Of a stretch of DNA of 64,000 nucleotides, positions 1-9,235 are shown piece after piece. Position 1 is the first letter of the stretch, and each line of letters starts with the position of its first letter. Position numbers and translations under genes: made by a program. Source of the DNA: Mangrovimonas sp. YM274 (GTDB lineage: Bacteria; Bacteroidota; Bacteroidia; Flavobacteriales; Flavobacteriaceae); NCBI RefSeq assembly GCF_030908385.1, contig NZ_CP133091.1:1908128-1972127 (forward strand). Reading direction: 5' to 3'. The notes under the pieces are model-generated. The model did no database searches. It was not told the origin of the DNA and saw only the letters and a list, made by a program, of their open reading frames with translations.

Positions 1-36
1 AGTGCTGTAGGCGAATAATTAAGAAAATCATTTATT

Positions 37-1449
37 ATGAAGATAGAACAAATATACACAGGATGTTTGGCGCAGGGAGCCTATTACATTGAAAGTAATG
101 GCGAAGTGGCTATTATTGATCCATTAAGGGAGGTACAACCCTATATAGATAGAGCAAAAGATAATAATGCTACCATAAAATATATTTTTGAAACGCATTT
201 TCACGCAGACTTCGTTAGTGGACACGTTACTTTGTCCAAACAAACAGGAGCTCCAATTGTATACGGACCAAATGCCAATCCTTCTTTTGATGCAATTATC
301 GCTAAGGATGGTCAGGAGTTTAAATTGGGGAATGTTACCATTATTGCTCTGCATACACCAGGGCATACTATGGAAAGCACCACCTATTTATTGAGAGACG
401 AAAACGGAAAGGACTACGCTATTTTTAGTGGAGATACGTTGTTTTTAGGAGATGTAGGGCGTCCCGATTTGGCTCAAAAAGGAAAAGAATTGACCCAAGA
501 AGATTTGGCAGGATATCTTTATGATAGCTTGCGTACCAAGATCATGCCGTTGGCAGATGAGGTGATTGTGTATCCGGCACACGGTGCTGGTTCTGCTTGT
601 GGAAAGAACATGATGAAGGAAACGGTAGATACCCTTGGTAACCAGAAAAAAATGAATTACGCTTTGAGAGCAGACATGACCAAAGAGGAATTCATTAAGG
701 AAGTAACCGATGGATTGTTGCCGCCTCCACAATATTTCCCGTTGAATGTGAAAATGAATAAAGAAGGTTACGAAGATATCGATGAGGTTCTAGAGCGTGG
801 CACAAGAGCATTGAGTCCAGATGAATTTGAAGTAGCTGCCAATGAAACAGGAGCTATCGTACTAGATGTACGTGATCAAGGTGATTTTGTAAAAGGCCAT
901 ATTCCGCGTTCTATTTTTATAGGAATCAATGGAGGATTTGCACCATGGGTTGGTGCTTTGATAAAAGACACCAAACAACCAATATTATTGGTATGCCCAG
1001 AAGGAAGAGAAGAAGAGACCGTGACTAGATTGTCAAGAGTTGGATTTGATAATACCCTAGGTTATTTGAAAGGTGGTTTTGAAGCTTGGGAGGAAGCAGG
1101 CAAAGAAACAGACAGTTTGGTGTCAATTTCTGCGGAAGAATTGAAATCCCGTATGGAAAAAGAAGACTTGCCAATTTTTGATGTTAGAAAAGATGGAGAG
1201 TTTACAGCATCACACGTTGAGAATGCTCATTTTACGCCATTAGATTTCTTAAATGATCATTTGGCTGAATTTCCAGAGGATAAAACATTTTATGTGCATT
1301 GTGCCGGAGGATACCGTTCAGTGATTGCAGCATCCATTTTAAAAAGCCGTGGGATCCACAATTTGGTGGATGTTGCTGGAGGATTTGCAGCTATTAAAAA
1401 TGCTGAGATTCCGGTAACTAATTATGTATGTCCTTCTACATTAAAGTAA
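37..1449 (+). CDS. MBL-fold persulfide dioxygenase fused to two rhodanese domains (CstB-like)
   Basis: A 470-residue cytoplasmic protein with a metallo-beta-lactamase domain (about residues 1-230) followed by two rhodanese domains (about 260-360 and 365-465). The metal motif THFHADFVSGH (53-63), H110, D133 and H182 fit the mononuclear-iron persulfide dioxygenase type. The last rhodanese has a canonical loop, C422-A-G-G-Y-R-S. The middle one has C320-P-E-G-R-E-E-E, which keeps the Cys but not the usual CxxGxRS spacing, as in the pseudo-rhodanese of CstB-like fusions. The family oxidises persulfides to sulfite/thiosulfate in sulfide detoxification; that role is inferred. It has its own terminator 20 bases downstream and looks monocistronic in what is visible; its promoter region is mostly outside the window. 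Confidence 0.9.
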   Translation: MKIEQIYTGCLAQGAYYIESNGEVAIIDPLREVQPYIDRAKDNNATIKYIFETHFHADFVSGHVTLSKQTGAPIVYGPNANPSFDAIIAKDGQEFKLGNVTIIALHTPGHTMESTTYLLRDENGKDYAIFSGDTLFLGDVGRPDLAQKGKELTQEDLAGYLYDSLRTKIMPLADEVIVYPAHGAGSACGKNMMKETVDTLGNQKKMNYALRADMTKEEFIKEVTDGLLPPPQYFPLNVKMNKEGYEDIDEVLERGTRALSPDEFEVAANETGAIVLDVRDQGDFVKGHIPRSIFIGINGGFAPWVGALIKDTKQPILLVCPEGREEETVTRLSRVGFDNTLGYLKGGFEAWEEAGKETDSLVSISAEELKSRMEKEDLPIFDVRKDGEFTASHVENAHFTPLDFLNDHLAEFPEDKTFYVHCAGGYRSVIAASILKSRGIHNLVDVAGGFAAIKNAEIPVTNYVCPSTLK

Positions 1450-1470
1450 GACAAAAACTAATATAGATGG

Positions 1471-1513
1471 AAAAAGGTCAATTCGTGATTTGCGAATTGG
1501 CCTTTTTCGTTTT
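1471..1513 (+). terminator. Rho-independent terminator
   Basis: A 15-bp stem with one G-U pair (arms 1471-1485 and 1493-1507, 7-base loop) runs into T-rich sequence. It ends the persulfide dioxygenase transcript. Confidence 0.85.
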
Positions 1514-1602
1514 CAATGAGAGTTTATAAAAAAATTATATCTGCCTTGTAACGTTTTTGAAATTTATCCTACCAATAAGTGTAATCAATTTAATTAATAA
1601 CG

Positions 1603-1941
1603 ATGAGAGAAGATAAACAACTTTTGGTAGTAACGCATTTAAGCCAGTTGTTGACATGTCTAACAGGTTTTGGAGGCTTAATTGTGCCTTTGGTACTTTG
1701 GTTGACCCAAAAGGACCGTGTGTACTCTATGGACCAACAAGGAAAGGAAATTGTGAATTTTCAATTGAGTATCATTGTGTACACTCTATTAAGTATTCCT
1801 TTAATTCTTCTATTAGGTTTAGGTATTGTCACCTTGATTGTGGTAGGATTGATTTCATTGGCATTTCCTATCATTAATGCCATAAAAGCAAGTAACGGAG
1901 AAGTTCCTAAATATCCCTTATCTCTTAATTTTATTAGTTAG
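1603..1941 (+). CDS. DUF4870 (Tic20-like) small membrane protein
   Basis: A 112-residue integral membrane protein. Three hydrophobic segments are visible (about residues 18-37, 50-75 and 75-95), the last two almost continuous. The ending, with a short polar stretch NAIKASNGEVPKYP, is typical of DUF4870 proteins, as is the phrase GKEIVNFQLS before the second segment. The family is widespread in Bacteroidota and has no assigned biochemical function. It stands alone between a terminator upstream and a bidirectional terminator downstream, facing dnaN. Confidence 0.85.
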   Translation: MREDKQLLVVTHLSQLLTCLTGFGGLIVPLVLWLTQKDRVYSMDQQGKEIVNFQLSIIVYTLLSIPLILLLGLGIVTLIVVGLISLAFPIINAIKASNGEVPKYPLSLNFIS

Positions 1942-1964
1942 TTATTTTTATAAAGAGATAAACC

Positions 1965-1998
1965 AAAAAGAGCTCACTAAAATTGTGAGCTCTTTTTT
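1965..1998. terminator. Bidirectional terminator between DUF4870 gene and dnaN
   Basis: The stem AAAAAGAGCTCAC (1965-1977) pairs with GTGAGCTCTTTTT (1985-1997) with a 7-base loop. A-run and T-run flank it, so it can serve both convergent genes. Confidence 0.85.
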
Positions 1999-2025
1999 AT
2001 TTAACACTTATTTTGGGTCAGTTAA

Positions 2026-3144
2026 TTATGAATTAAGCATTACTGGCATTACCAACATAGTAATCAATTCTCCTTCGTCCAAACCATCAATTGGAGTTAG
2101 AATACCGGCTCTGTTTGGCAAGCTCATTTCCAATTGTACCTCGTCGGAGTTTAGGTTGTTCAACATTTCGGTTAAGAAACGGGAGTTAAAACCAATTTGC
2201 ATATCGTCTCCTTGGTAATCACAAGTTAAACGCTCTTCGGCTTTGTTTGAGTAATCGATATCTTCTGCAGAAATATTCAATTCTGCACCAGCAATTTTCA
2301 ATCTAATTTGGTGAGTCGTCTTGTTAGAGAAGATGCTCACACGACGTACAGAGTTTAAGAACTGGGTACGGTCTATAGAAAGTTTATTTGGGTTTTCTTT
2401 AGGAATTACCGCTTCGTAGTTAGGATATTTTCCATCAATCAAACGACATACCAACTCTGAGTTGTCAAAAATGAACTTGGCATTGGAATCGTTGTATTCT
2501 ATAGTTACGGCATCTTCATTGGTGGCTAAAATTCCTTTTAAAAGATTTAAAGGTTTCTTAGGCATGATGAATTCCGCCACTTGAGAGGCTTTTACATCCT
2601 CACGGGTATATTTTACCAATTTGTGGGCATCGGTGGCCACAAAGGTCAAGCCTTCTGTTGAAAACTGAAAGAACACACCACTCATTACAGGACGCAAATC
2701 ATCGTTACCAGCAGCAAAAATGGTCTTGCTAATGGCAGTCGCCAAAATATCACCAGCAATAGTGGTAGTACTTGGGTCTTCAAGAGCAATAGCTTTTGGG
2801 AATTCATTACCATCGGCATATGCCAAGGCATATTTACCGTGGTTAGAGCTAATTTCAACCGTATTGTTGTCTTCAACCACAAAAGTTAAGGGTTGCTCAG
2901 GGAATGTTTTTAAAGTATCAAGTAACAAACGCGCAGGTAAGGCGATACTTCCGGTACTGTCACTTTCTACATCTATCACAGAAGACATGGTAGTCTCTAA
3001 ATCACTTGCAGAAACTACAAGCTTGGAATCGTTCAATTCAAAAAGGAAATTATCTAAAATAGGTAGCGTATTGGAGTTGTTGATCACGCCTCCCAGAACC
3101 TGTAATTGTTTAAGTAAATACGTACTCGATACTATAAACTTCAT
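2026..3144 (-). CDS. dnaN: DNA polymerase III beta subunit (sliding clamp)
   Basis: A 372-residue protein of normal clamp length that starts with the family-typical MKFIVSS...LLKQLQ and ends with the conserved MLVMPVML peptide. Three clamp domains of about 120 residues follow each other. As a ring dimer it tethers replicative polymerase to DNA. It is the last gene of a minus-strand run (SAM hydrolase, ABM protein, gldFG, dnaN) with gaps of 45, 72 and 80 bases. A possible -7 box just upstream suggests it can also be transcribed on its own. No dnaA or origin-like sequence is next to it in this window. Confidence 0.97.
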   Translation of the reverse strand: MKFIVSSTYLLKQLQVLGGVINNSNTLPILDNFLFELNDSKLVVSASDLETTMSSVIDVESDSTGSIALPARLLLDTLKTFPEQPLTFVVEDNNTVEISSNHGKYALAYADGNEFPKAIALEDPSTTTIAGDILATAISKTIFAAGNDDLRPVMSGVFFQFSTEGLTFVATDAHKLVKYTREDVKASQVAEFIMPKKPLNLLKGILATNEDAVTIEYNDSNAKFIFDNSELVCRLIDGKYPNYEAVIPKENPNKLSIDRTQFLNSVRRVSIFSNKTTHQIRLKIAGAELNISAEDIDYSNKAEERLTCDYQGDDMQIGFNSRFLTEMLNNLNSDEVQLEMSLPNRAGILTPIDGLDEGELITMLVMPVMLNS

Positions 3145-3174
3145 GTATTTGTTTTTATATACTAGATTGTCCTA

Positions 3175-3209
3175 CAAATATATCCCAAACCACTTTTAAA
3201 TTAAAACAA
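3175..3209 (-). promoter_or_regulatory. dnaN: Possible dnaN promoter
   Basis: On the minus strand TATATTTG (3175-3182) matches the Bacteroidota -7 consensus TAnnTTTG. A TTG (3207-3209) lies 24 bases upstream, slightly farther than the usual 17-23, so this is tentative. Confidence 0.4.
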
Positions 3210-3224
3210 ACTTATTAACAACTG

Positions 3225-5612
3225 TTAAGTGTATTTTCGCTTTCTGGCATAGTTGAAACCTAGTCCGAAAATTGCCAACAAAAGGAGTGGAAGTACAAGA
3301 TTTATAAGCTGCCACTTGGTTTTTTGCTCGGCTATTTTTTGAGGATCCAAAAAGGCCAAATCGATTTCTTTGGTTCTAATGTTTATAAGTCCGTCATCCT
3401 CCAAAAGGTAATTTACGGCATTTTCCAAGAACTCCTTGTTGCCAAAATTACGCTTGGTAAAGAAATCAAATCCTAATTCCTGAGGTTGGTTTCTAACCAC
3501 ATCATTTTTGATCACGTCACCATCGGCCACTACTATCATTTTGGTAGGGACACTGGTAGTTTTATCTTCGGAAAGTTTCAATGGTTTTACACGGTTGTTG
3601 TACACCGAAGTAAATTCGCCTTCCAAAAGAACCGCTAAGGTTTGGTGACCTTTGTTGAAGGTTTCAGGGTTTGGCTCTTGGGTAACAATCTCTAAACTTA
3701 TTTCGCGTGGCACACCTTCCAACTGCGTAAGGCTGGAACTTCTCAATAAAATGGTTTTGTCAACACTGTTCTTCAAGGTATCTATCTGGCTGGCAAAATC
3801 AAATTTCACCAAGTTGATATTGTTCGTGATAGGGTGGTTGGGATTGTTGGCTGCCAATGGGGAATACGGCCATTGTAGTGGCTGAAACTGTGTGTTGTTA
3901 CCTTCTCCAATCGCCAAAGTAATTGGCGCCGAATACATGTCCTTAACCAATACAGGGTTGATGCGAACCCCGTATTTAAAGAAGAAATCATTTAGGTTGT
4001 TGTCCCTCATAACGGCAATGGCGCGTCCAGTTTCATTCAGCAAACTGTCCTTATCCATAATCACAGATTCCGTTAACCACAAACTTTTACCGCCGTTCAT
4101 AGTGTATTGATCCAAAACATATTTTTCTTCTTCGGAAAAAGGAACGGTTGGTTTAGCTGCAATAACAAGATCATAACCTTCTAACTGTTTCAACGTTTTT
4201 TCAGGAGCATTGGCAACACTGTCCATGGTGAAAGGCGCAATATTATAATGCTCTTTCAAGGTCTTTAAGAAATCAGCGATATAAATGTCTTCCAGTTCGC
4301 CATTTCCTTTTAGGATGGCTATTTTCTTTTCTTTTGTGGTGGTAAGTTTTTTGAAAGCCTCTGCAAAGGCATATTCCAAATGCTGAATGGAATTGTTCAC
4401 ACGTTCTTGGTCTGTGGCTCCAATATTGTTTTTCAGCAACGGAATTTTAACCGTTTGCTCGTTATAGCTGGCCAAAGCCCAAGGGAAAATAAGTTCTTGT
4501 GACGATTTGCCGCTTTCCTTTATCGATAATTGAAAGGGCTGTAGACCACGTTGTGCCAATTGTTGAATGTTTTGGTCACGTGTTGCTTCATCGGCTACAG
4601 GATTGATAAAATTAAAAGTCACATCGGAATTATATAAAGCAAACTCTTCCAAAATTTGACGGGTCTCTTCTTTTAAGCGTCTAAATTCAGAAGGGAAATC
4701 GCCTTCCAAAAATACATCTACAATTAAAGGCGAATCTACTTCTGCAACTGTATTTAAAGCAGCTTGTGACAGTGTATACCGGTTATCTTGGGTAAGGTCA
4801 AATCTTTTGTAGATGCTTTGGGCAAAAACATTGAGAACCAATAAGCCTATTACAAATGTAGATAGCCCAATGATATCTTTTTTATTGATGTTTTTTGTTT
4901 GGATGCGTTTAGCGGTCAGCAAAACAAAAATTGCAATGATACTCAAGAAGTACAGCAAGTCCCGGGTGTCCAAGACCCCACGACTCATACTTTTAAAGTG
5001 GTTTTCCATCCCTAGTTTTTCTAGGTAAACCGTATCTCCAAAAAGATTGAGACTGGAAAGCCCTTCAAATCCAAAATAGAAAATGAAGCATAAAAATACC
5101 GCACTGATAAACGCTACAATTTGATTATCGGTAAGTGTCGAAGAAAAAATACCAATGGCAGTATAAGCGGCGGCTAAAAACAACAATCCAAAATACGAAC
5201 CAAGGGTACTGCCCACATCCAAATTACCTTCTGGGTTTCCCAGTTTGTAAATGCTATAGGCATAAAGCAGTGTAGGCAATAGCGCCATCACAATTAACAG
5301 CAGGGAGCCTAAATATTTACCCAATACAATTTGAATTTGGCTCACCGGTTTTGTGAGGAGAAGCTCCAGGGTGCCTTGTTTTTTTTCATCACAAAAACTT
5401 CGCATGGTAATGGCGGGAACCAAGAAAATTAAAATCCAAGGGGCTAGGGTAAAGAAGGTGGTCAGGTCTGCAAAACCATTGTCCAAAATATTAAAATCGC
5501 CTTTAAATACCCACAAAAATAAACCGTTGAGCAATAAAAACAACGCAATAACAAGGTAGCCTATGGGGGAGGCAAAAAACGAATTGATTTCTTTTTTAAG
5601 TATAGCTAGCAT
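3225..5612 (-). CDS. gldFG: Fused GldF-GldG gliding motility ABC transporter protein
   Basis: A 795-residue membrane protein. Residues 1-240 match GldF, the ABC-2 permease: MLAILKKEINSFFASPIGYL at the start, the DEKKQGTLELLLTKP loop at about 76-89, and six hydrophobic segments. Residues 241-795 match GldG: a transmembrane segment at 247-265, the motif SIYKRFDLTQDNRYTLS (266-282), a large periplasmic IFT52/ABC-type region, and a C-terminal transmembrane segment near 770-790. In Flavobacterium johnsoniae these are two separate genes that work with the ATPase GldA in gliding and type 9 secretion. Here they form one open frame with no stop or internal start evident at the joint. No gldA is in the window. 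The identity is clear; fusion function is inferred. Confidence 0.93.
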   Translation of the reverse strand: MLAILKKEINSFFASPIGYLVIALFLLLNGLFLWVFKGDFNILDNGFADLTTFFTLAPWILIFLVPAITMRSFCDEKKQGTLELLLTKPVSQIQIVLGKYLGSLLLIVMALLPTLLYAYSIYKLGNPEGNLDVGSTLGSYFGLLFLAAAYTAIGIFSSTLTDNQIVAFISAVFLCFIFYFGFEGLSSLNLFGDTVYLEKLGMENHFKSMSRGVLDTRDLLYFLSIIAIFVLLTAKRIQTKNINKKDIIGLSTFVIGLLVLNVFAQSIYKRFDLTQDNRYTLSQAALNTVAEVDSPLIVDVFLEGDFPSEFRRLKEETRQILEEFALYNSDVTFNFINPVADEATRDQNIQQLAQRGLQPFQLSIKESGKSSQELIFPWALASYNEQTVKIPLLKNNIGATDQERVNNSIQHLEYAFAEAFKKLTTTKEKKIAILKGNGELEDIYIADFLKTLKEHYNIAPFTMDSVANAPEKTLKQLEGYDLVIAAKPTVPFSEEEKYVLDQYTMNGGKSLWLTESVIMDKDSLLNETGRAIAVMRDNNLNDFFFKYGVRINPVLVKDMYSAPITLAIGEGNNTQFQPLQWPYSPLAANNPNHPITNNINLVKFDFASQIDTLKNSVDKTILLRSSSLTQLEGVPREISLEIVTQEPNPETFNKGHQTLAVLLEGEFTSVYNNRVKPLKLSEDKTTSVPTKMIVVADGDVIKNDVVRNQPQELGFDFFTKRNFGNKEFLENAVNYLLEDDGLINIRTKEIDLAFLDPQKIAEQKTKWQLINLVLPLLLLAIFGLGFNYARKRKYT

Positions 5613-5684
5613 TTCTTGACTTTAGGTGTTAAAAGTAAAAAAATAAATGGGATTGCCTTTGAAGATTTTGAGAGAAGGAACGTA

Positions 5685-5981
5685 TTAAGCCAATGATTCC
5701 AACTTATCAACACTCCAAGCTTCTGGTTTGGCATTAAAGAGAGGTTTGGTATTGGCCCAAACACCTTTGAACAATTCTGAATGCCTATAGTTTTCCAAAT
5801 CGTTTTCGGTGTCCCAATAACTGTATGTGAAAAAGATGTTGGAGTTGGTTTTATCTCGGTACAATTCCAAAAACTGACAGCCTTCAAAAGCTCGTATTTT
5901 GGTTTTGTTGGCTTCAAAATTGGAAAGAAATGTGTCTATTTTTTCGGGTTGAAAACTCATTTTCACGATCCGTACAAACAT
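5685..5981 (-). CDS. Antibiotic biosynthesis monooxygenase (ABM) domain protein
   Basis: A 98-residue single-domain protein of the dimeric alpha/beta-barrel ABM type. MFVRIVKMSFQPEKIDTFL at the start, CQFLELYRDKTN in the middle and FFTYSYWDTENDLENYRHSE later follow the family pattern (beta strand, helix, then an H-x-S-x-x-F segment). Family members include quinol monooxygenases and haem-degrading enzymes, but many are unassigned, and no substrate can be inferred. It lies between the SAM hydrolase gene (45 bases upstream) and gldFG (72 bases downstream) on the same strand. A 103-codon frame overlapping it at 5606-5917 is a shadow. Confidence 0.85.
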   Translation of the reverse strand: MFVRIVKMSFQPEKIDTFLSNFEANKTKIRAFEGCQFLELYRDKTNSNIFFTYSYWDTENDLENYRHSELFKGVWANTKPLFNAKPEAWSVDKLESLA

Positions 5982-6026
5982 ATGTATAATTTAATGGGAT
6001 TAATATTGAAGTGTCAAGACACTTTC

Positions 6027-6863
6027 TTAAGGATTAAAGAAATTAATGGTCACCGTATCGCGCATTTGTAATCCCATAAGGGTAGAGGCGCTTCCCACAG
6101 TGCTACTGTTACTTTTGTAAATGGCAATTTCTATATAGTTGGAAGAATTGAATACAACAAGCCCTTTTCCTTGGTCGTAGCGTTTTTCTTCAGGAATGTC
6201 AAAGTTGATGACGTCACTGTATTTGTTGAATATTTCTTTAAACTTATAACTCCTTGCAGAGATTTCGAAAGGACGTGTTTTTTGAATGGATTCAAAAAAT
6301 TTACGTTTGATGTTGGTCACTACGTTTCCGTAGTTGTCAATGTAGATTACACTTCCTATAATTTGGTTTTTTTCATCATTTACAAAGGGTGTTAGGTTTT
6401 TGATTGGTTTGATGTGGTCAATAACCTTACCAATCACTTCAAGAGTACCTCCTCTAGCAATATGACAAGCCACTTTTACAAACACATCCAGCACAGGGAA
6501 ATTGGTTTCAATTTTATCGTGTATGTTAATTTCCACAATTTTCTCTGGTGCAATTTCGGAGCAAATCATGCTCATAATGCCGTTGTTGGCGCAGATGAAA
6601 TAATGACCGTCCAATTTAATGGCAATGTGTTTGTTTTCAGGGTTTAATTCAGAATCAATTCCGATGACGTGGATGGTTCCCTTAGGAAAACTACTGTAGG
6701 CACTTTGGATGATGTAGGCGGCTTCCGGAACATTGAAAGGGGACACCGAATGCGAGATATCAACAATGCGAACGTCAGGAAGTTGACTGTAAATAGCGCC
6801 TTTAACGGCTCCGGCGAAGTGGTCTTTTTCTCCAAAATCGGTCGTTAATGTGATAATTGCCAT
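6027..6863 (-). CDS. S-adenosyl-L-methionine hydrolase (SAM hydroxide adenosyltransferase family)
   Basis: A 278-residue cytoplasmic protein of the SAM_HAT / chlorinase-fluorinase superfamily. The N-terminal TLTTDFGEKDHF (5-16), the VVDIS-like VDISHSVSPF block and the C-terminal GSASTLMGLQMRDTV are family marks. Known archaeal and bacterial relatives hydrolyse SAM to adenosine and methionine; true halogenases are rare, so hydrolase is the better call. It heads a minus-strand run toward gldFG and dnaN and is divergent from phoH across a 210-base AT-rich gap in which I see no clear promoter match. Confidence 0.88.
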   Translation of the reverse strand: MAIITLTTDFGEKDHFAGAVKGAIYSQLPDVRIVDISHSVSPFNVPEAAYIIQSAYSSFPKGTIHVIGIDSELNPENKHIAIKLDGHYFICANNGIMSMICSEIAPEKIVEINIHDKIETNFPVLDVFVKVACHIARGGTLEVIGKVIDHIKPIKNLTPFVNDEKNQIIGSVIYIDNYGNVVTNIKRKFFESIQKTRPFEISARSYKFKEIFNKYSDVINFDIPEEKRYDQGKGLVVFNSSNYIEIAIYKSNSSTVGSASTLMGLQMRDTVTINFFNP

Positions 6864-7073
6864 TTAAAATTGTTGATAGTTTTTTAACCTAATTTTCATT
6901 AAAATTATGTAGCTTTCCATTGTCTAAAAAAATCAAATAAAAATAACTGAAGTCAATTTAATTACAATTTATTTCCGTTATTTTTATTCTGAGAATTAAA
7001 AAAATGGCGCCCGTTTTATTTACCACAAAACTAATAAAACAAAAACAGATTAATGTACTAAATCACTTAGCTT

Positions 7074-8027
7074 TTGAATGAACTTATAATTGAATTGGAA
7101 GAAATTACTCCAAAAGAGTTTTTTGGAGCCCATAATGTAAATATTGAACTTCTTAAAAAGTACTTTCCAAAACTTAAAATTGTTGCCAGAGGCAATAAAA
7201 TTAAAGCCTATGGCGACGAAGATCTTCTCGAAGAGTTTGACCGCCGCCTTACTATGTTGATGGGGCATTTTGGCAAATACAACAAACTCGATGAAAACGC
7301 AATAGAACGTGTGTTGACTAGCCAAAGCAGTGATGATTACACAACTTCAGAGCAAAGTGGTGAAACTATTGTTCATGGTGTGGGCGGAAGACTGATAAAG
7401 GCCCAAACCCTAAACCAACGTAAATTGGTGGAAAGTATGCGCAAAAACGACATGGTTTTTGCCATCGGCCCTGCGGGTACAGGAAAAACCTATACGGGAG
7501 TTGCCCTTGCAGTACAAGCGCTTAAAAACAAAGAGGTCAAACGAATCATCCTTACAAGGCCAGCTGTGGAGGCTGGGGAAAATCTTGGGTTTTTACCGGG
7601 TGATTTAAAGGAAAAATTAGATCCTTACATGCAGCCTTTGTACGACGCTCTAAGGGATATGATTCCTGCTGAAAAATTGACAACGCTTATTGAAAACGGG
7701 ACTATCCAGATTGCGCCTTTGGCGTTTATGAGAGGACGTACCTTGGATAATGCCTTTGTGATTTTGGATGAAGGTCAAAATACCACTCACGCCCAAATGA
7801 AAATGTTTTTGACCCGTATGGGAAAAAACGCCAAGTTTTTATTGACGGGAGATCCAGGACAAATCGATTTGCCTAGGCGTACCATTTCAGGTCTTAAGGA
7901 AGCTTTACTCATTTTAAAGAATGTAGAAGGGGTAGGGATGGTATTCTTGGATGACAAAGATGTGATTCGTCACAAATTGGTGAAAAAGGTCATTGAGGCT
8001 TATAAAAGCATTGAAAATAGGGAATAG
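7074..8027 (+). CDS. phoH: PhoH family ATPase
   Basis: A 317-residue cytoplasmic P-loop protein. Walker A is GPAGTGKT (132-139) and Walker B is VILDE (229-233); residues 1-100 form the usual PhoH N-terminal region. The start must be TTG at 7074: an in-frame TAG sits two codons upstream (7068-7070) and the nearby ATG at 7078 is out of frame and stops at once. PhoH proteins are linked to RNA metabolism and phosphate response in other bacteria; the exact role is unsettled. It lies upstream of purC on the same strand with a 136-base gap. Confidence 0.93.
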   Translation: MNELIIELEEITPKEFFGAHNVNIELLKKYFPKLKIVARGNKIKAYGDEDLLEEFDRRLTMLMGHFGKYNKLDENAIERVLTSQSSDDYTTSEQSGETIVHGVGGRLIKAQTLNQRKLVESMRKNDMVFAIGPAGTGKTYTGVALAVQALKNKEVKRIILTRPAVEAGENLGFLPGDLKEKLDPYMQPLYDALRDMIPAEKLTTLIENGTIQIAPLAFMRGRTLDNAFVILDEGQNTTHAQMKMFLTRMGKNAKFLLTGDPGQIDLPRRTISGLKEALLILKNVEGVGMVFLDDKDVIRHKLVKKVIEAYKSIENRE

Positions 8028-8075
8028 TTTGAGCTTGCAAATTTTGATGCAAGTAACCTTTTTTAATGATACAGG

Positions 8076-8099
8076 TTGCTTAACTATTTTGTAAATTTG
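8076..8099 (+). promoter_or_regulatory. purC: Possible purC promoter
   Basis: TAAATTTG (8092-8099) is a perfect -7 box. The nearest TTG (8076-8078) is only 13 bases away, so the -33 element is doubtful. Confidence 0.35.
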
Positions 8100-8163
8100 C
8101 ACCGATTAATCCAAACGGGTTAACTTTTATTGATCAAACTATACAGACAATTTTTAAGACCTT

Positions 8164-9111
8164 ATGAGTAATACTATCATAGATACCAATTTTAATTTTC
8201 CTGGGCAAAAAAGCGTTTACAAAGGAAAAGTTAGGGAAGTATACAATATCAATGACGAGCAATTGGTCATGATTGCCACAGATCGTTTAAGTGCTTTTGA
8301 TGTGGTAATGCCAAAAGGAATTCCGTACAAAGGACAAATCTTAAACCAAATTGCGACCAACATGATGAAAGCAACGGAAGATTTGGTGCCTAACTGGTTA
8401 ACAGCTACTCCAGATCCTAACGTAGCGGTAGGTGCTCTGTGTGAGCCCTTCAAAGTAGAAATGGTAATCCGTGGGTATTTGTCTGGTCATGCCGCTAGAG
8501 AATATAAAGCAGGAAAACGTGTGTTGTGTGGTGTGGAGATGCCGGAAGGTATGAAGGAAAATGATAAATTTCCACAACCAATCATCACGCCTGCAACCAA
8601 AGCGGAGCAAGGTGACCACGATGAGGATATTTCCCGTGAAGACATTTTGGCTAGAGGGATTGTTTCTGAAGAAGATTATTTGGTATTGGAAGATTACACG
8701 CGTAAATTATTCCAAAGAGGAACTGAAATTGCAGCTTCTAGAGGTTTGATTTTAGTAGATACCAAGTATGAATTCGGTAAAACCAAGGATGGTAAAATTG
8801 TATTGATCGATGAAATCCACACGCCTGATTCTTCTCGTTATTTTTATGCTGAAGGGTATGAAGAGCGTCAAGAAAAAGGAGAAGCACAAAAGCAATTGTC
8901 TAAAGAGTTTGTACGCCAATGGTTAATCTCCAATGGATTCCAAGGCTTGGAAGGACAAACGGTTCCTGAAATGACAGATGAGTATATTACAACGGTAAGT
9001 GAACGTTATATTGAGCTTTACGAAAACATCACAGGAGAAACTTTTGTTAAAGCAGATGTAAGCGACATCCAGAGCAGAATAGAAACTAATGTTTTGGAAT
9101 ATTTAAAATAA
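8164..9111 (+). CDS. purC: Phosphoribosylaminoimidazole-succinocarboxamide synthase (SAICAR synthase)
   Basis: A 315-residue enzyme of de novo purine synthesis that joins CAIR and aspartate using ATP. Visible signatures are [11 protein letters not shown] near residue 19, [11 protein letters not shown], the substrate loop [13 protein letters not shown], and the ATP-site motif [14 protein letters not shown]. The length matches the longer eukaryote-like group that is common in Bacteroidota rather than the 237-residue E. coli form. A strong terminator follows at once, so this is the end of its transcript. Confidence 0.97.
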   Translation: MSNTIIDTNFNFPGQKSVYKGKVREVYNINDEQLVMIATDRLSAFDVVMPKGIPYKGQILNQIATNMMKATEDLVPNWLTATPDPNVAVGALCEPFKVEMVIRGYLSGHAAREYKAGKRVLCGVEMPEGMKENDKFPQPIITPATKAEQGDHDEDISREDILARGIVSEEDYLVLEDYTRKLFQRGTEIAASRGLILVDTKYEFGKTKDGKIVLIDEIHTPDSSRYFYAEGYEERQEKGEAQKQLSKEFVRQWLISNGFQGLEGQTVPEMTDEYITTVSERYIELYENITGETFVKADVSDIQSRIETNVLEYLK

Positions 9112-9140
9112 AACAGAACAGATCCTTTTTGGATTTAAAG

Positions 9141-9176
9141 AAAAAGGTAGCTTAAAAAAGCTACCTTTTTATTTTT
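9141..9176 (+). terminator. Rho-independent terminator after purC
   Basis: A 13-bp perfect stem (9141-9153 with 9158-9170) with a 4-base loop is followed by ATTTTT. Confidence 0.88.
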
Positions 9177-9235
9177 GAGTTAGTTAGTGTGGTTGTGTGT
9201 TAATTTTTTTAACTTTAATAGTAAATTAATTAACC

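Noticed and set aside
2720-3199. Open frame of 159 codons on the plus strand over dnaN
   Set aside because: It is antisense to a clear dnaN gene, has no homology I recognise, and is a by-product of the coding bias of dnaN.
5606-5917. Open frame of 103 codons on the minus strand beside the ABM gene
   Set aside because: It overlaps the ABM gene in another frame. The ABM frame (5685-5981) has the family motifs and this one has none.
6864-7073. Divergent promoters between the SAM hydrolase and phoH genes
   Set aside because: The gap is AT-rich and must hold promoters, but no TAnnTTTG with a well-placed TTG is present on either strand.
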